Of a stretch of DNA of 64,000 nt, positions 36,978 to 46,380 are shown piece after piece; the stretch's first letter is position 1, and each line of letters opens with the position of its first letter. The notes beneath the pieces are model-generated. The model saw nothing but the letters and a program-made list of their open reading frames with translations, was not told the DNA's origin and made no database searches. The DNA is from Oceanobacillus arenosus (GTDB taxonomy: Bacteria; Bacillota; Bacilli; Bacillales; Amphibacillaceae), in NCBI RefSeq assembly GCF_003369575.1, contig NZ_PIOC01000023.1, positions 64,115 to 128,114 on the forward strand, read 5' to 3'. The position numbers and the translations under genes were made by a program.

Positions 36978-37265
36978 ATGGAGAAGGAAACTACGAATCA
37001 GATTCTGCTAGCAATAAGAGAGCTTGGAGATAGTTTAAACCGGACGAATAAGGAGGTTGCAAATCTAGGAGTACAAATGCAGGAAATGAAAGATGAATTA
37101 AAACAAGAGATGCAAGAAATGAAAATCGAAATAAGACAAGAAATGCAAGAAATAAGAGTCGAATTAAAAGAAGATATCCAAAAAGTCGATACGAAGCTTA
37201 CGATTCTATCAAATGAATTGTTAGAGACAAGAGCGGATGTTATGCTTTTGAAAAAGAATGGCTAG
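36978..37265 (+). CDS. Small coiled-coil protein
   Basis: A 95-residue protein that is almost entirely coiled coil. Between about 30 and 70 it holds a near-11-residue repeat (EMQEMKDELKQ / EMQEMKIEIRQ / EMQEIRVELKE), which suggests an internal duplication and a long continuous helix. No membrane segment and no catalytic motif. AAAGGAGGG lies 7 nt before the ATG, so translation should be strong. Proteins of this type are often annotated only as hypothetical. It sits just upstream of the Wadjet genes, with 360 bp between; no functional link is shown. Confidence 0.7.
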   Translation: MEKETTNQILLAIRELGDSLNRTNKEVANLGVQMQEMKDELKQEMQEMKIEIRQEMQEIRVELKEDIQKVDTKLTILSNELLETRADVMLLKKNG

Positions 37266-37625
37266 AATGTGTCATTTATTTAGGACTTAACGATTACAAC
37301 ATTAAGATTATCAGAGAAAAATGTAATATTAGTCACAAGAATAAACCGCAGCGTAACTACTAAAAATTCCAGAATGCTCACCTCCAATCGTGTACAAAGA
37401 ATGTATGCTTCATCCGAATCATCTTTCATCAATTGTTCCAAATAGAAAAGAGTACCGCCCCATAAAGAGTTGATATACATGGCTTTATACTTTATATGTG
37501 GAAAACGGCAAATCGACCCACTTTTGCATGCGACTTTACCTTTTAACTTATGTAGATTGTAATACTACCTCTACATTATTCGACCATCTTTTAGTATACT
37601 AATAGTACTAAAGGAGGGACCTCCC
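37266..37625. other. 360-bp gap before the Wadjet genes
   Basis: AT-rich, without a convincing gene. A possible -10, TATACT, lies within TAGTATACTA just before jetD, but I find no matching -35. This gap could be the left border of the defence island. Confidence 0.4.
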
Positions 37626-38645
37626 TTGAATCCTATATTACAAGAAAAACTATTATCCTATAAAAAGAGAAATCTTAGCCTTTCTGATATAGAAGGTATG
37701 CTAGGAAACACGACAAAAACCTATGCAGCATTTGCTGACCAAGTGTTAGAAATGGAATCACTTGGCTATTTAGAAATGGTGAAATCCAAAGGACGAAACC
37801 ATCATACACCCTCATTAGCATATCAATATAAAATTAATAAAGGAAAATTAAATAAGGAATACCATCAGGAATTACAGCGGTATCGCTTAAAATTACATGA
37901 TGGGATCAATTTAGATGCTTATTTTAATCTCGATCGAACAACGTGGAAGCATGACCTACCATATTTGGAAAAGATTCATCAATATATCGTAAAAAATGGT
38001 TTTCCATTGGAGGATGCTGCTGCACCGGAAAGAAGCTTTGAATTAGTCCGTGATGAGAAGTGGATTGTGGAGCAGAAAGGTAGCGAAATTCTTAATCGAA
38101 TTGGACTTTGGGAGCAGTTTCGTATCCTGCCAGTCTCCGACCCCCTCATGTTTGCAATAAATCCGCTAATGATACATCAGCAAACCCAGCTCCATTTGAT
38201 TGTCGAAAATAAGACGACCTATCAAGGGCTTCTTCCAGTCATAATGAAAACAGATTTTTCTACCCTCATTTATGGAAGCGGCAATAAGATTGTAAAAAGT
38301 ATTGAAAACTTTACGAGCCAATATCCAATCGAAGCGAATCATATTTTCTACTATTTTGGTGATCTTGATCAGTCGGGGATTACGATTTGGAACTCGTTAA
38401 ATAAGCGGCAAACCGCTATCCCCGCCTATCCGTTTTATCATGCATGTCTATCCAAACCAAGGGCATATGGTAAAACCAATCAGCGACCGAATGAAGCAGC
38501 ACTTAACGAATTCTTGACCTTTTTTAATGAGGAACAACAAATACAAATTAATGAACTGCTTTCTAAAGGGGCTTATTATCCACAGGAGGTCCTGAAAACG
38601 AAAGAGCTACAACATATTTGGGAGGATGCGGAATGGACACGATAA
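37626..38645 (+). CDS. jetD: Wadjet protein JetD (Toprim nuclease subunit)
   Basis: A 339-residue protein: an N-terminal winged-helix-rich DUF3322-like half and a C-terminal DUF2220-like Toprim domain. The Toprim acidic residues are visible as Glu194 in LIVENKTTY and Asp246/Asp248 in YFGDLDQSG. JetD is the endonuclease of the Wadjet condensin-like complex and cuts circular plasmid DNA after loop extrusion stalls. The start is TTG behind AAAGGAGGG; the ribosome site lies in GGAGGGACCTCCC, which can partly fold on itself. It overlaps jetA by 13 nt, so all four jet genes form one operon with jetD first. Confidence 0.92.
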   Translation: MNPILQEKLLSYKKRNLSLSDIEGMLGNTTKTYAAFADQVLEMESLGYLEMVKSKGRNHHTPSLAYQYKINKGKLNKEYHQELQRYRLKLHDGINLDAYFNLDRTTWKHDLPYLEKIHQYIVKNGFPLEDAAAPERSFELVRDEKWIVEQKGSEILNRIGLWEQFRILPVSDPLMFAINPLMIHQQTQLHLIVENKTTYQGLLPVIMKTDFSTLIYGSGNKIVKSIENFTSQYPIEANHIFYYFGDLDQSGITIWNSLNKRQTAIPAYPFYHACLSKPRAYGKTNQRPNEAALNEFLTFFNEEQQIQINELLSKGAYYPQEVLKTKELQHIWEDAEWTR

Positions 38646-40144
38646 ATATTGCAGAGCTAACAAGTGGATATCGTGATCGAATCCGTAGATTAGCACTAAT
38701 GGATCCGCTTGTGGAGCTCAGTCGGAAACATAAGGTGGATAAACAAGAAAAGGCGCTTGATATGCTTGGTCTTGGTATGCTAACTTTGTTATTCTTCTTT
38801 GAGCGGAGGCTTTCTAGAGAATATAAAACAGGTGTGAAGCATCTCGCAGCATTTTTAAGAAATATATCAAAGGAAACGTACATTATCGAAGAGGAAGATG
38901 CGGAAACACTCGCGCGGACTATTATCCAGACATTCAGGCCAACAACAGGCGTGAAGCGAAGCTATTCCTTTTATAATTGGGAAAAAAACACAGAGGAATT
39001 AATCGAGTATTCTATTTTGAAGGATAATGATTTTGATCTAAAGACGAATACGCAATACTATACATTGGATGAAGATGGACTGGAGCTTATTTTTGCTACG
39101 AAAGAATTTTATAGTGAATTTCAAATTTCGATTAACCAGCTTCTACTGCGGCAACAGATTCAAAAAGGGGAGTTCCAGGGGGCTTTAAGGCAAATTCGGG
39201 AAATGGAAATCGATGTAGACACATTAAAGGAGCGAATGGAGAAGGTAAAACTCGAGATCTTGCGCAGTATCGTTTCCGAGGAGACATTTGAAAGATATAA
39301 AAAATTACTGGAAGACACGTATTTGCGGCTAGAAAGAGAAGATGAGGAATTTAAGGCATTAAAGACGTTTATCACGGAAACGAGTGATGTGCTTTATACC
39401 GATGATACGAGGCAAAAGGAAAAGAAATCGTACCATCTAATTATCCAGATTACAAAGGAATTAGAGAAGGTTCATTATGACCATAGCAGATTGCTAGAAT
39501 TAACAGCGGACTTGAAAAATACAGCATTAGCGACGGCACAGGAATCGCTCTATTATACGGGAATTCAGTCGTTTAATTTTGATAAAGATATCGTTTCGAC
39601 GATACTTGCAAAACCATTGCCACCAGAGGCGATGAAAGCCATCTTGCATCCGTTTCTAAAAGTAGAAGAGAATCGGTTTTGGTCGCCAATGACAGTTTTA
39701 GCAGAGCAGAATATTACAGAGGAACAGGAGGAACGGGCAGACGCAAGCTTTATCGAGGCAAAGCAACAGGAAGAAGACCATACATATCGTAAATGGTTAG
39801 CAGACAAATACTTGCTAATCATGCAGTTGTTTATTGTTGCCTATCGAAGTGGAAATGGTGCTACGTTACAAGCATTTATGGAATATTTACAAGAAGAAGA
39901 TGCCACCTTGCTCGCGAAGCGTTATTTCTACAGTTTTTGGATTCTCCTGCATCAACGCTCCCCAATTTCTTACGGGCAAACAGTTGAGGATGAGGAAAAG
40001 ACCTTACTTGGGGAAGCATTACGTTTACTAGGGGAAAAGCAGCTTGTCATTAAAGAAACGAAAGAAGTATTGCATTACCATGAACGATATTCCATTCAAA
40101 ATATGATGATTAGGTTGGAGGAGGACGCCGATGAATTATCCTGA
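38633..40144 (+). CDS. jetA: Wadjet protein JetA (MukF/kleisin-like)
   Basis: A 503-residue protein in the kleisin position of the Wadjet SMC complex. It is mostly helical: an N-terminal winged-helix-like region (LDMLGLGMLTLLFFFERRLS near 42) and a long charged helical middle (residues about 190-290) that should be coiled coil. JetA bridges the two JetC heads and recruits JetB. The ATG at 38633 has GGGAGG 8 nt upstream and lies inside the end of jetD; an earlier in-frame TTG has no such site. It overlaps jetB by 14 nt. Confidence 0.88.
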   Translation: MDTINIAELTSGYRDRIRRLALMDPLVELSRKHKVDKQEKALDMLGLGMLTLLFFFERRLSREYKTGVKHLAAFLRNISKETYIIEEEDAETLARTIIQTFRPTTGVKRSYSFYNWEKNTEELIEYSILKDNDFDLKTNTQYYTLDEDGLELIFATKEFYSEFQISINQLLLRQQIQKGEFQGALRQIREMEIDVDTLKERMEKVKLEILRSIVSEETFERYKKLLEDTYLRLEREDEEFKALKTFITETSDVLYTDDTRQKEKKSYHLIIQITKELEKVHYDHSRLLELTADLKNTALATAQESLYYTGIQSFNFDKDIVSTILAKPLPPEAMKAILHPFLKVEENRFWSPMTVLAEQNITEEQEERADASFIEAKQQEEDHTYRKWLADKYLLIMQLFIVAYRSGNGATLQAFMEYLQEEDATLLAKRYFYSFWILLHQRSPISYGQTVEDEEKTLLGEALRLLGEKQLVIKETKEVLHYHERYSIQNMMIRLEEDADELS

Positions 40145-40859
40145 AATTAAAGTAATCCGCGCGTTTCAATATTATACGGTTCTTGCCCGTGATGGCGTTT
40201 TGCCAGTTGAGGCTGTCCGTGAGTATCAGGCAGATGATGACATTAGAGGACTTCTGGAAAAGTTCAGCAATGCGGTCGATTGTGTCATTATTAATACAAG
40301 TGAAGCAATGTACCTCGTACCCCGGACAAAGCTTTCTCCATTTCATGTGAGCAATGATTGGATTAAACGTCGCTATTTACGAACGGCCGCAACGAATACA
40401 GATATTTACCTTCTCTATTTTGCGACGATTGTGTTATTTGGCAGCTTCTTTGATCGTTATAATAGTGAGGAACAGACGATTCAATTTCTCCGTTTAGATG
40501 ATTGGGTAAAGCATATCAATGAGCGAGTCAATTTTCTGCAATCCCATGAGGAAGAAGATTTAATCGCATATGAGAAGGAGTTTTCCTATAACTGGCGTGC
40601 TATTATTGATAAATGGGAAGACATGGATGATATTAAGGAAACGGCGAAGAAACAGACGGGAAATACAATTAGCAGGCTGAGTTTTGTCGATACAGTAAAG
40701 CGCTTTTTAATAAGTCAGCAATTAATTCGAGAGCTTGGAAATGAGGAAATAACCATTACAGAAAAGGCAAAGATCATTGTTCAGCGATTCTTTATGGAAG
40801 CAGAATATAATAAAGGGATTTTCGAATTTATCTACGGCTTTAAGGGGGACGAAGCATAA
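40131..40859 (+). CDS. jetB: Wadjet protein JetB (MukE/KITE-like)
   Basis: A 242-residue protein of the DUF4194 (JetB) type, related to MukE/KITE subunits with tandem winged-helix domains. It starts MNYPEIKVIRAFQYYTVL and has a helical C-terminus (DTVKRFLISQQLIRELGNEE near 184). As the KITE subunit it binds JetA and DNA. GGAGGAGG lies before the ATG. Its stop codon shares one base with the jetC start. Confidence 0.85.
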   Translation: MNYPEIKVIRAFQYYTVLARDGVLPVEAVREYQADDDIRGLLEKFSNAVDCVIINTSEAMYLVPRTKLSPFHVSNDWIKRRYLRTAATNTDIYLLYFATIVLFGSFFDRYNSEEQTIQFLRLDDWVKHINERVNFLQSHEEEDLIAYEKEFSYNWRAIIDKWEDMDDIKETAKKQTGNTISRLSFVDTVKRFLISQQLIRELGNEEITITEKAKIIVQRFFMEAEYNKGIFEFIYGFKGDEA

Positions 40860-43800
40860 TGCCAGCAATTAGTAAAATAAGGTTAACGAATGTTGTTTAT
40901 GAGGATGGAAATAAGCGCTATAATGATGAAACCTTTTTATTTGATGGACATAATGGGGCGATTTTGCTTGAGAACGGTGGTGGAAAAACGGTGTTCATTC
41001 ATACCGTACTCCAGGCTATTTTGCCACATACCAATCTTGGTGATAGGAAAATAAAACAAACCCTACAGCTTGAAAACGCTCCAGCCCATATTGGGATTGA
41101 ATGGATTAAAAATGATAATCCACGTCGATATGTGGCAACTTGTGTTTCTTTATTTATGACAAAGGATGGACTTGACTCCTTCCGCTATGTTTATGAATAT
41201 GATGGCGATAGTCACGATGCCCTAGATTATATCCCATTTGTCCGAGAGACGAATGGCAAGAAGCGTCCAGCAGATCGTAGTGAAATTATGGAGTATTATA
41301 GTGCAATGAACAGCAAGTCCTTATATGCACAATCATTTCCAACGATAACAGGCTTCAAGGAACATCTCGAAGAACAACATCATATTATTTCCAACGAATG
41401 GGAGAATATTGTCAAAATTAACCGCGATGAAGGTGGGATTGATAAGTTTTTCGAGGCATGTCGAACAACGACGGATTTGTATGATAGGCTACTTATCCCA
41501 ACGGTAGAGGATTCCATCATGGGGCATGACCAAGGCATGTTTGTTGATATGTTTGAGAAGCAACGCGAAGGATTCCGCACCTATAAGAAGCTAAAAGAAA
41601 GCATTCTGGAAAATTTAAGGATTCAGGAAGAGCTGGAAAAGTATGTCGCGGTGTTCGGATCGTTTTCTAATATTCAAGTAGAATACGAAAAGGCAAAAGC
41701 ACATGCGAAAGGGACATGGATGGTTATTCAGAATCAAAGACTAGCAACTGAAAAAATAGCGGAAGAAAACCTGCAAAACAACAATCAATGGCAAGTGGAT
41801 AACCATATCTACCAATTAAAGAAGGAATCCCATGTTATTCTACTAGAAGAACATGAGTCTAATCATTTGGAATCAACCTATAAAATGATACTTGCAAAGC
41901 ATGAGGAAAACCTTGAAATTCTTAATGGGCAGATTAAAGAATCCAACTCTCTAAAGCATGCCTCCTTGAAAAAGGAATTGAAACAACATGAGGATCAGCT
42001 CAAAGACTATCAAGTCGATATGCTTGCTCGTGAGCAGGATGATGATTTAATTGATTATGAGGAAAAGATGAACGAAGCGAATCGTGCATTACATGGCTAT
42101 TTTCAAGGTGAAGTTGAACGGATAAAGAAATTGATTGAGGAGGTAATGATTGAACTTAGACCAATTGTTGAGGAGCATACACGTTTAGTTGCACATCATG
42201 AAAAACTAGCCAAACAAGTATCGGAGAGAAATATAGAGAAGGCTGGACTAGAAGCAGAAATCAAAATCAAGCAACATCGGGTAGCAGCTTTAAAGCAGGA
42301 AATCTTAGCGAACCCAGGACAGGAAGACCTTAAAACAGAATTTAGCAAATGGTTAAAACGGCACCAGTTTTTAGATGAAGATTGGATTCGCTTGAGGCAG
42401 TTAGATAAAGGAAAAGAAAATGAAATCACTGAATTGAATGCTGCAAGAGAGAACCTGTTTTCAGTGAAGAGCGAGTCAGAACAAGCATTGAATCGGGTTG
42501 TAGTCGAGGAAGAACGACTACAAGAAATGCATCGTAATCTAGCAGTACAACTAGCAGAAATCCGTCCGAAATGGGGAACGATTGTAGACTTATATTTACG
42601 GGAAACAACGATCTACGATGAATTATTGGACATGGAAATTGGTCTTGGCAAAGAGCTAGAGGATTTATTGTATAAAGAGCGACTAGCAAGACGGTTTGTT
42701 GATGATTATGATGAACAGGACAGCTTTTTTGGCGATCCTTTTTTGAATCAGCAACTAATTGCTTGGAAGAATCAAGTTGATTATGTTGTTTCTGGTGTAG
42801 AGTACTTTCAAGGGTTTGGCATAGTTGAAAAGGAAAAAAATAAAGCATATGGATTATGGCCTTTAACCCTGGTTACAACGAAAAAATCCAAACAGGCGAT
42901 TATTGAAAAACTGGAGAAGGTTTCTAGTAGTTTACAATTTCCTATAACGGTATTATCACTGGAGGAAGCAAAGCAGATTGGATTAGTAGAAGTCCAAGGT
43001 GCATGGGTTTCACCAAGCCATTGGTATGACGTTCTAGACCAGGAACAGTTCAGAACTTGGAAAGAAGAAGTGAAGAGCCAAGCAGACATTGTAATTGAAA
43101 ATAGGGTTAAAAAGGATTCGGAAAAAAGGCAATTACAAACGGTTATAAAAGCATTTAAACAATTTTTCGCTACTTATCCAAAAGAGAGACGGGAAGCAAT
43201 CACTACGAAGCTCGGTCAATTGCGGAAGCAAATCGAAGACTACAAACAAGAAATCAAAAAGAACATGGATACACAGCTAAAGTTAAACAGCGAACGGGAA
43301 GCAATCCAGGAAAATATCCGTGCATATCAAGCTGAGATGCATGGGTTGGATATAAAAATTGGGAAAGGAAATGAATGTTTAACCATTGAAAAAGAGCTAA
43401 TCAATCATTTACAATCGCACGGCCAAATAGGCGATTACTTAGAAAAACTTGAAAAAGAAGCACGACAAACAAGCTATCAATTGGAACGCTATCAGGAGGA
43501 AATGGATAGCAAAAGGGAGCGAAAAACAGGCTTAGATTTCGAACTTACTAGAATCGAAACGGATGATCTTTATCTCGAAGTAAAAAACGTTTTACCGTTG
43601 TTCATGGAAGACGAAAAATCCGTTATCTTAAATCGACGTGTAGAGCTTAAATTTGCCATTCGTAATTTGCAAAAGTCGAACGCAGAACTATTAATAAATA
43701 TTGAAAATGAAAAGTCAAATATAGCCCGAATAAAAACAGATATCGTTAACTTAGTCGCCGAAGCATCTGCAATTGATCTTGAACTGGAATTTCCTCCAGA

Positions 43801-45271
43801 TGGGGAGCACTTGCTCGCAAGTGTAAGAGATGCAATTCAAAAACTAAAGAAGGAAAAGGAATTATTAGAAAAAGAGACAGCTGCAGCAAAGGAAAAGCGG
43901 GACGGGCAATTAGCAAGAGAACGAACACTGAAAGAACAATTTTCTAAAGCGTTCACTGGCGAAGATTTGTATCGATTTACTGAAGCATTACATGAAATCC
44001 CAAGGATATTAAAAGAAGAAAAAGTAAAACTGGCAAAACGTGAAAATTATTTAAACGAAGAAAAAGCAAGAATTGATAAAGCGCTAACCGACATGAAACA
44101 AGCAGCAAATAATTTGAATTTGTTTGAAGAAGCACATCATTTTAAAAGTACAACGATTACAGGGAGAGTCTTTACTGAGAGTGAAAGCAGTGAATTTTCA
44201 TACCGACGAATCGACTATGTAAAGGAAGTTACCAATTTATTAAGATCCACCAAATTAGCAGTCGATAAAGGAATGGAAGATGTTGATCATGCAAGAAGGC
44301 ATTTTCGTGATTTCTGTAATCGGCATATTAGCGATGGAAAGCTACAGCATATGGCAATCCAAGGCATGGAGCAAAAGGAAACATATGAAGACATCATTTC
44401 GTTTAAGAATAATATGATGGTACGAATTGAACAGGCAGACAAATATGCGCGGAATTATATTAGTGAAAATGACAAGGATATGCAGGCGTTCATTAATAAT
44501 ATTCATAATCACCTAAAAAACTTAACGGAACAATTACGGATTATCCCGAAAAAAACAAAATTAAAAATCGGCAACGACTGGAAAGAGATTTTTAAATTTA
44601 AAGTACCAGAATGGGCGGAGGAAGATGGCAAACAGCGGATACGGGCTCATGTTGATTGGATTTTAGAACAGCTCGAATCTGACATTTATTTGAATGAACA
44701 AGGAATGGATGACAGTGGCAAGGTGAGAAAAGACATCGAGACATGGCTCCAATCGAAACAATTATTGCGTGTTGTCATGAATAATGAAGGGATGAAGGTT
44801 AACTGTCGGAAAGTGACGAATGATAATCAAGTAACAACAAGATCCTATTCTTGGGAGCAAAGCAATAATTGGTCTGGTGGGGAAAAATGGAGTAAAAACA
44901 TGACACTTTTCTTGGGGATTCTTAACTTCGTAGCAGAGAAGAAGCAGCATATCGAGGGGAATATGAAGCGGCACCGAGTTGTTATTTTAGACAATCCTTT
45001 TGGAAAAGCATCAAGTGAACATGTACTTAGCCCAGTATTTTTCATCGCCGAGCAGTTGGGCTTCCAAATTATAGCTTTAACGGCACATGCAGAAGGTAAG
45101 TTCTTACAGGATTACTTCCCAATTATTTATAGCTGTCGTCTCAGAGCAACAGACGATCCGACTAAAAAGATCATGTCGAAGGAAAAATCATTGCATCATG
45201 CATACTTCCAAGACCATGAACCAGAATCAATCGAGCGATTAGGTGAAGTGGAACAGATGGAATTGTTTTAG
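40859..45271 (+). CDS. jetC: Wadjet protein JetC (MukB-like SMC ATPase)
   Basis: A 1470-residue SMC-family ATPase, the motor of Wadjet. The N-terminal head has Walker A ENGGGKT (Lys43). Long coiled-coil arms fill about 250-1200, broken near 600-720 by a hinge-like globular part with tryptophan-rich stretches. The C-terminal head carries the ABC signature WSGGEKW (Ser1339) and Walker B VVILDNPF (Asp1378). The residue after the Walker B Asp is Asn, not the Glu of most SMCs, a known trait of some MukB-like proteins. It ends the operon and is followed by a terminator. No frameshift or truncation is seen, so the system looks intact. Confidence 0.93.
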   Translation: MPAISKIRLTNVVYEDGNKRYNDETFLFDGHNGAILLENGGGKTVFIHTVLQAILPHTNLGDRKIKQTLQLENAPAHIGIEWIKNDNPRRYVATCVSLFMTKDGLDSFRYVYEYDGDSHDALDYIPFVRETNGKKRPADRSEIMEYYSAMNSKSLYAQSFPTITGFKEHLEEQHHIISNEWENIVKINRDEGGIDKFFEACRTTTDLYDRLLIPTVEDSIMGHDQGMFVDMFEKQREGFRTYKKLKESILENLRIQEELEKYVAVFGSFSNIQVEYEKAKAHAKGTWMVIQNQRLATEKIAEENLQNNNQWQVDNHIYQLKKESHVILLEEHESNHLESTYKMILAKHEENLEILNGQIKESNSLKHASLKKELKQHEDQLKDYQVDMLAREQDDDLIDYEEKMNEANRALHGYFQGEVERIKKLIEEVMIELRPIVEEHTRLVAHHEKLAKQVSERNIEKAGLEAEIKIKQHRVAALKQEILANPGQEDLKTEFSKWLKRHQFLDEDWIRLRQLDKGKENEITELNAARENLFSVKSESEQALNRVVVEEERLQEMHRNLAVQLAEIRPKWGTIVDLYLRETTIYDELLDMEIGLGKELEDLLYKERLARRFVDDYDEQDSFFGDPFLNQQLIAWKNQVDYVVSGVEYFQGFGIVEKEKNKAYGLWPLTLVTTKKSKQAIIEKLEKVSSSLQFPITVLSLEEAKQIGLVEVQGAWVSPSHWYDVLDQEQFRTWKEEVKSQADIVIENRVKKDSEKRQLQTVIKAFKQFFATYPKERREAITTKLGQLRKQIEDYKQEIKKNMDTQLKLNSEREAIQENIRAYQAEMHGLDIKIGKGNECLTIEKELINHLQSHGQIGDYLEKLEKEARQTSYQLERYQEEMDSKRERKTGLDFELTRIETDDLYLEVKNVLPLFMEDEKSVILNRRVELKFAIRNLQKSNAELLINIENEKSNIARIKTDIVNLVAEASAIDLELEFPPDGEHLLASVRDAIQKLKKEKELLEKETAAAKEKRDGQLARERTLKEQFSKAFTGEDLYRFTEALHEIPRILKEEKVKLAKRENYLNEEKARIDKALTDMKQAANNLNLFEEAHHFKSTTITGRVFTESESSEFSYRRIDYVKEVTNLLRSTKLAVDKGMEDVDHARRHFRDFCNRHISDGKLQHMAIQGMEQKETYEDIISFKNNMMVRIEQADKYARNYISENDKDMQAFINNIHNHLKNLTEQLRIIPKKTKLKIGNDWKEIFKFKVPEWAEEDGKQRIRAHVDWILEQLESDIYLNEQGMDDSGKVRKDIETWLQSKQLLRVVMNNEGMKVNCRKVTNDNQVTTRSYSWEQSNNWSGGEKWSKNMTLFLGILNFVAEKKQHIEGNMKRHRVVILDNPFGKASSEHVLSPVFFIAEQLGFQIIALTAHAEGKFLQDYFPIIYSCRLRATDDPTKKIMSKEKSLHHAYFQDHEPESIERLGEVEQMELF

Positions 45272-45305
45272 GAAAGGGGCTCTTTAAATGGGGAGCCCTC
45301 TTTCC
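45271..45305 (+). terminator. Terminator after jetC
   Basis: GGAAAGGGGCTC and GAGCCCTCTTTCC pair with one bulge; the GGGCTC/GAGCCC core is perfect. The hairpin starts at the jetC stop codon. Confidence 0.75.
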
Positions 45306-45477
45306 TATGGAATGTCGTAATGTCTAATAAAATGTCCTGTTATTAATTGTGGTGGATGGTTTAGAATCAGATAATCGCGGTATAAAAATACCTAGACGTA
45401 ATTCGTAATATCATACTAAATACACTTGTGAAACGATGTACCACTAATTATGATTGGGTAGACAGGAGGAATGTGGG

Positions 45478-45729
45478 TTGACCCAGAAGATGATTGACGA
45501 TCTGTTGGAAGTTATTACTTTTTGGTTGGCTGATATAAAGGATATTCAAGCAAATAGCTATCATATTGATGCATTATTCACCGAACTAGAATCCCAAGCA
45601 GATGATATTCATACAGGTATCACCGGGCTGGAGCGGGATGTTCAACAAATAGATGAAAGACTCGCGAGCATATTATCTTGTGTTCTTGAAAATAGCAATA
45701 ATAAGAAAATAATCCAAAAAGCGGTTTAA
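45478..45729 (+). CDS. Small helical protein of unknown function
   Basis: An 83-residue acidic, mainly helical protein without membrane segments. The second half (ALFTELESQADDIHTGITGLERDVQQIDERLASIL, given here only as heptad-patterned, residues about 32-65) should form a coiled coil. Start TTG 45478 is 8 nt after AGGAGG; a TTG at 45454 lies upstream of that site. I do not recognise the family. It follows the Wadjet operon by about 170 bp after a terminator, so it is probably independent. Confidence 0.5.
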   Translation: MTQKMIDDLLEVITFWLADIKDIQANSYHIDALFTELESQADDIHTGITGLERDVQQIDERLASILSCVLENSNNKKIIQKAV

Positions 45730-45793
45730 TTAAAGTTTGCATTTGCAGGCTTATTTTTTTTGCATTGATATATGATTTTTCCCGTTAATATAG

Positions 45794-46069
45794 TTATGCT
45801 TCCTGATAAAGTATTTCTCCTGCCGATATCCTAACCATAGTCACAATCCTCACGTTAACAAGCGATCCTTCTACATCAATCCCTGAGTATGTGCTGAAGA
45901 TCGCGAAGACACTAAAAATAATAGTATTGATTGTCAGTTCTAGCGAAGAATGCATGTCCCGTTGGAGCGTTTCTTTAAAAAGCGGGATCCTCGTTAATAA
46001 GAAAAGTACGATTAAGAGTAGTGCAGCGCGTTCGAATAAGCGAATTAGCATGTCAAAGGAATCAATCAT
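45794..46069 (-). pseudogene. Truncated LytS-type 5TM sensor remnant
   Basis: A 91-codon frame starts well (AAGGAG 8 nt before ATG 46069) and reads MIDSFDMLIRLFERAALLLI with later GIDVEGSLVNVRIVTMV, the first part of the 5TM-LYT domain of LytS-family histidine kinases. It stops at the point where the family continues into further membrane helices, a GAF-like region and the kinase. Nothing downstream on the minus strand restores the frame, so over 450 codons appear deleted. The intact start suggests a fairly recent deletion. A small stand-alone membrane protein is the alternative. Confidence 0.7.
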
Positions 46070-46380
46070 TTCGTGTTCTCCTTAAAATTATGATAGCAAA
46101 AAAAATGAGCTAATAGTCCAAGTTAAAATCTAAAACGTTCCATAATGAGGTTTCCAATAATCTATCGATAATCTTATCACAATCTAATTTCAAAACTCCA
46201 TGTATTCGATTCCAATTAAATTTGCATAAAATGTTCATCGAAATCCCTTTATTATTCTCATAATTGAACCGATAGATTATATAGAACATCCTTACGTCTA
46301 TTTAGGAGTACATAAGCGAAATCAAGTGTGAACGACTATTCTAACAATTTCAGTTGCCACTTAACTTCAGGAGGAAAATC
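46070..46380. other. 311-bp gap before motA
   Basis: AT-rich and non-coding. It must hold the motA promoter. ACCGATAG (46268-46275) resembles a SigD -10 but no TAAA-type -35 lies at the right distance, so I do not call a SigD promoter. Confidence 0.4.

Noticed and set aside
37280-37480. 66-codon minus-strand frame before jetD
   Set aside because: No ribosome site and no recognised motif; composition fits AT-rich non-coding DNA.
37626-45271. New SMC-based defence system
   Set aside because: The four proteins match the described Wadjet JetA-D set in order of roles and motifs, so it is a known type of system.
46249-46275. SigD promoter for motA
   Set aside because: ACCGATAG resembles the -10, but the -35 position reads TTAT rather than TAAA.
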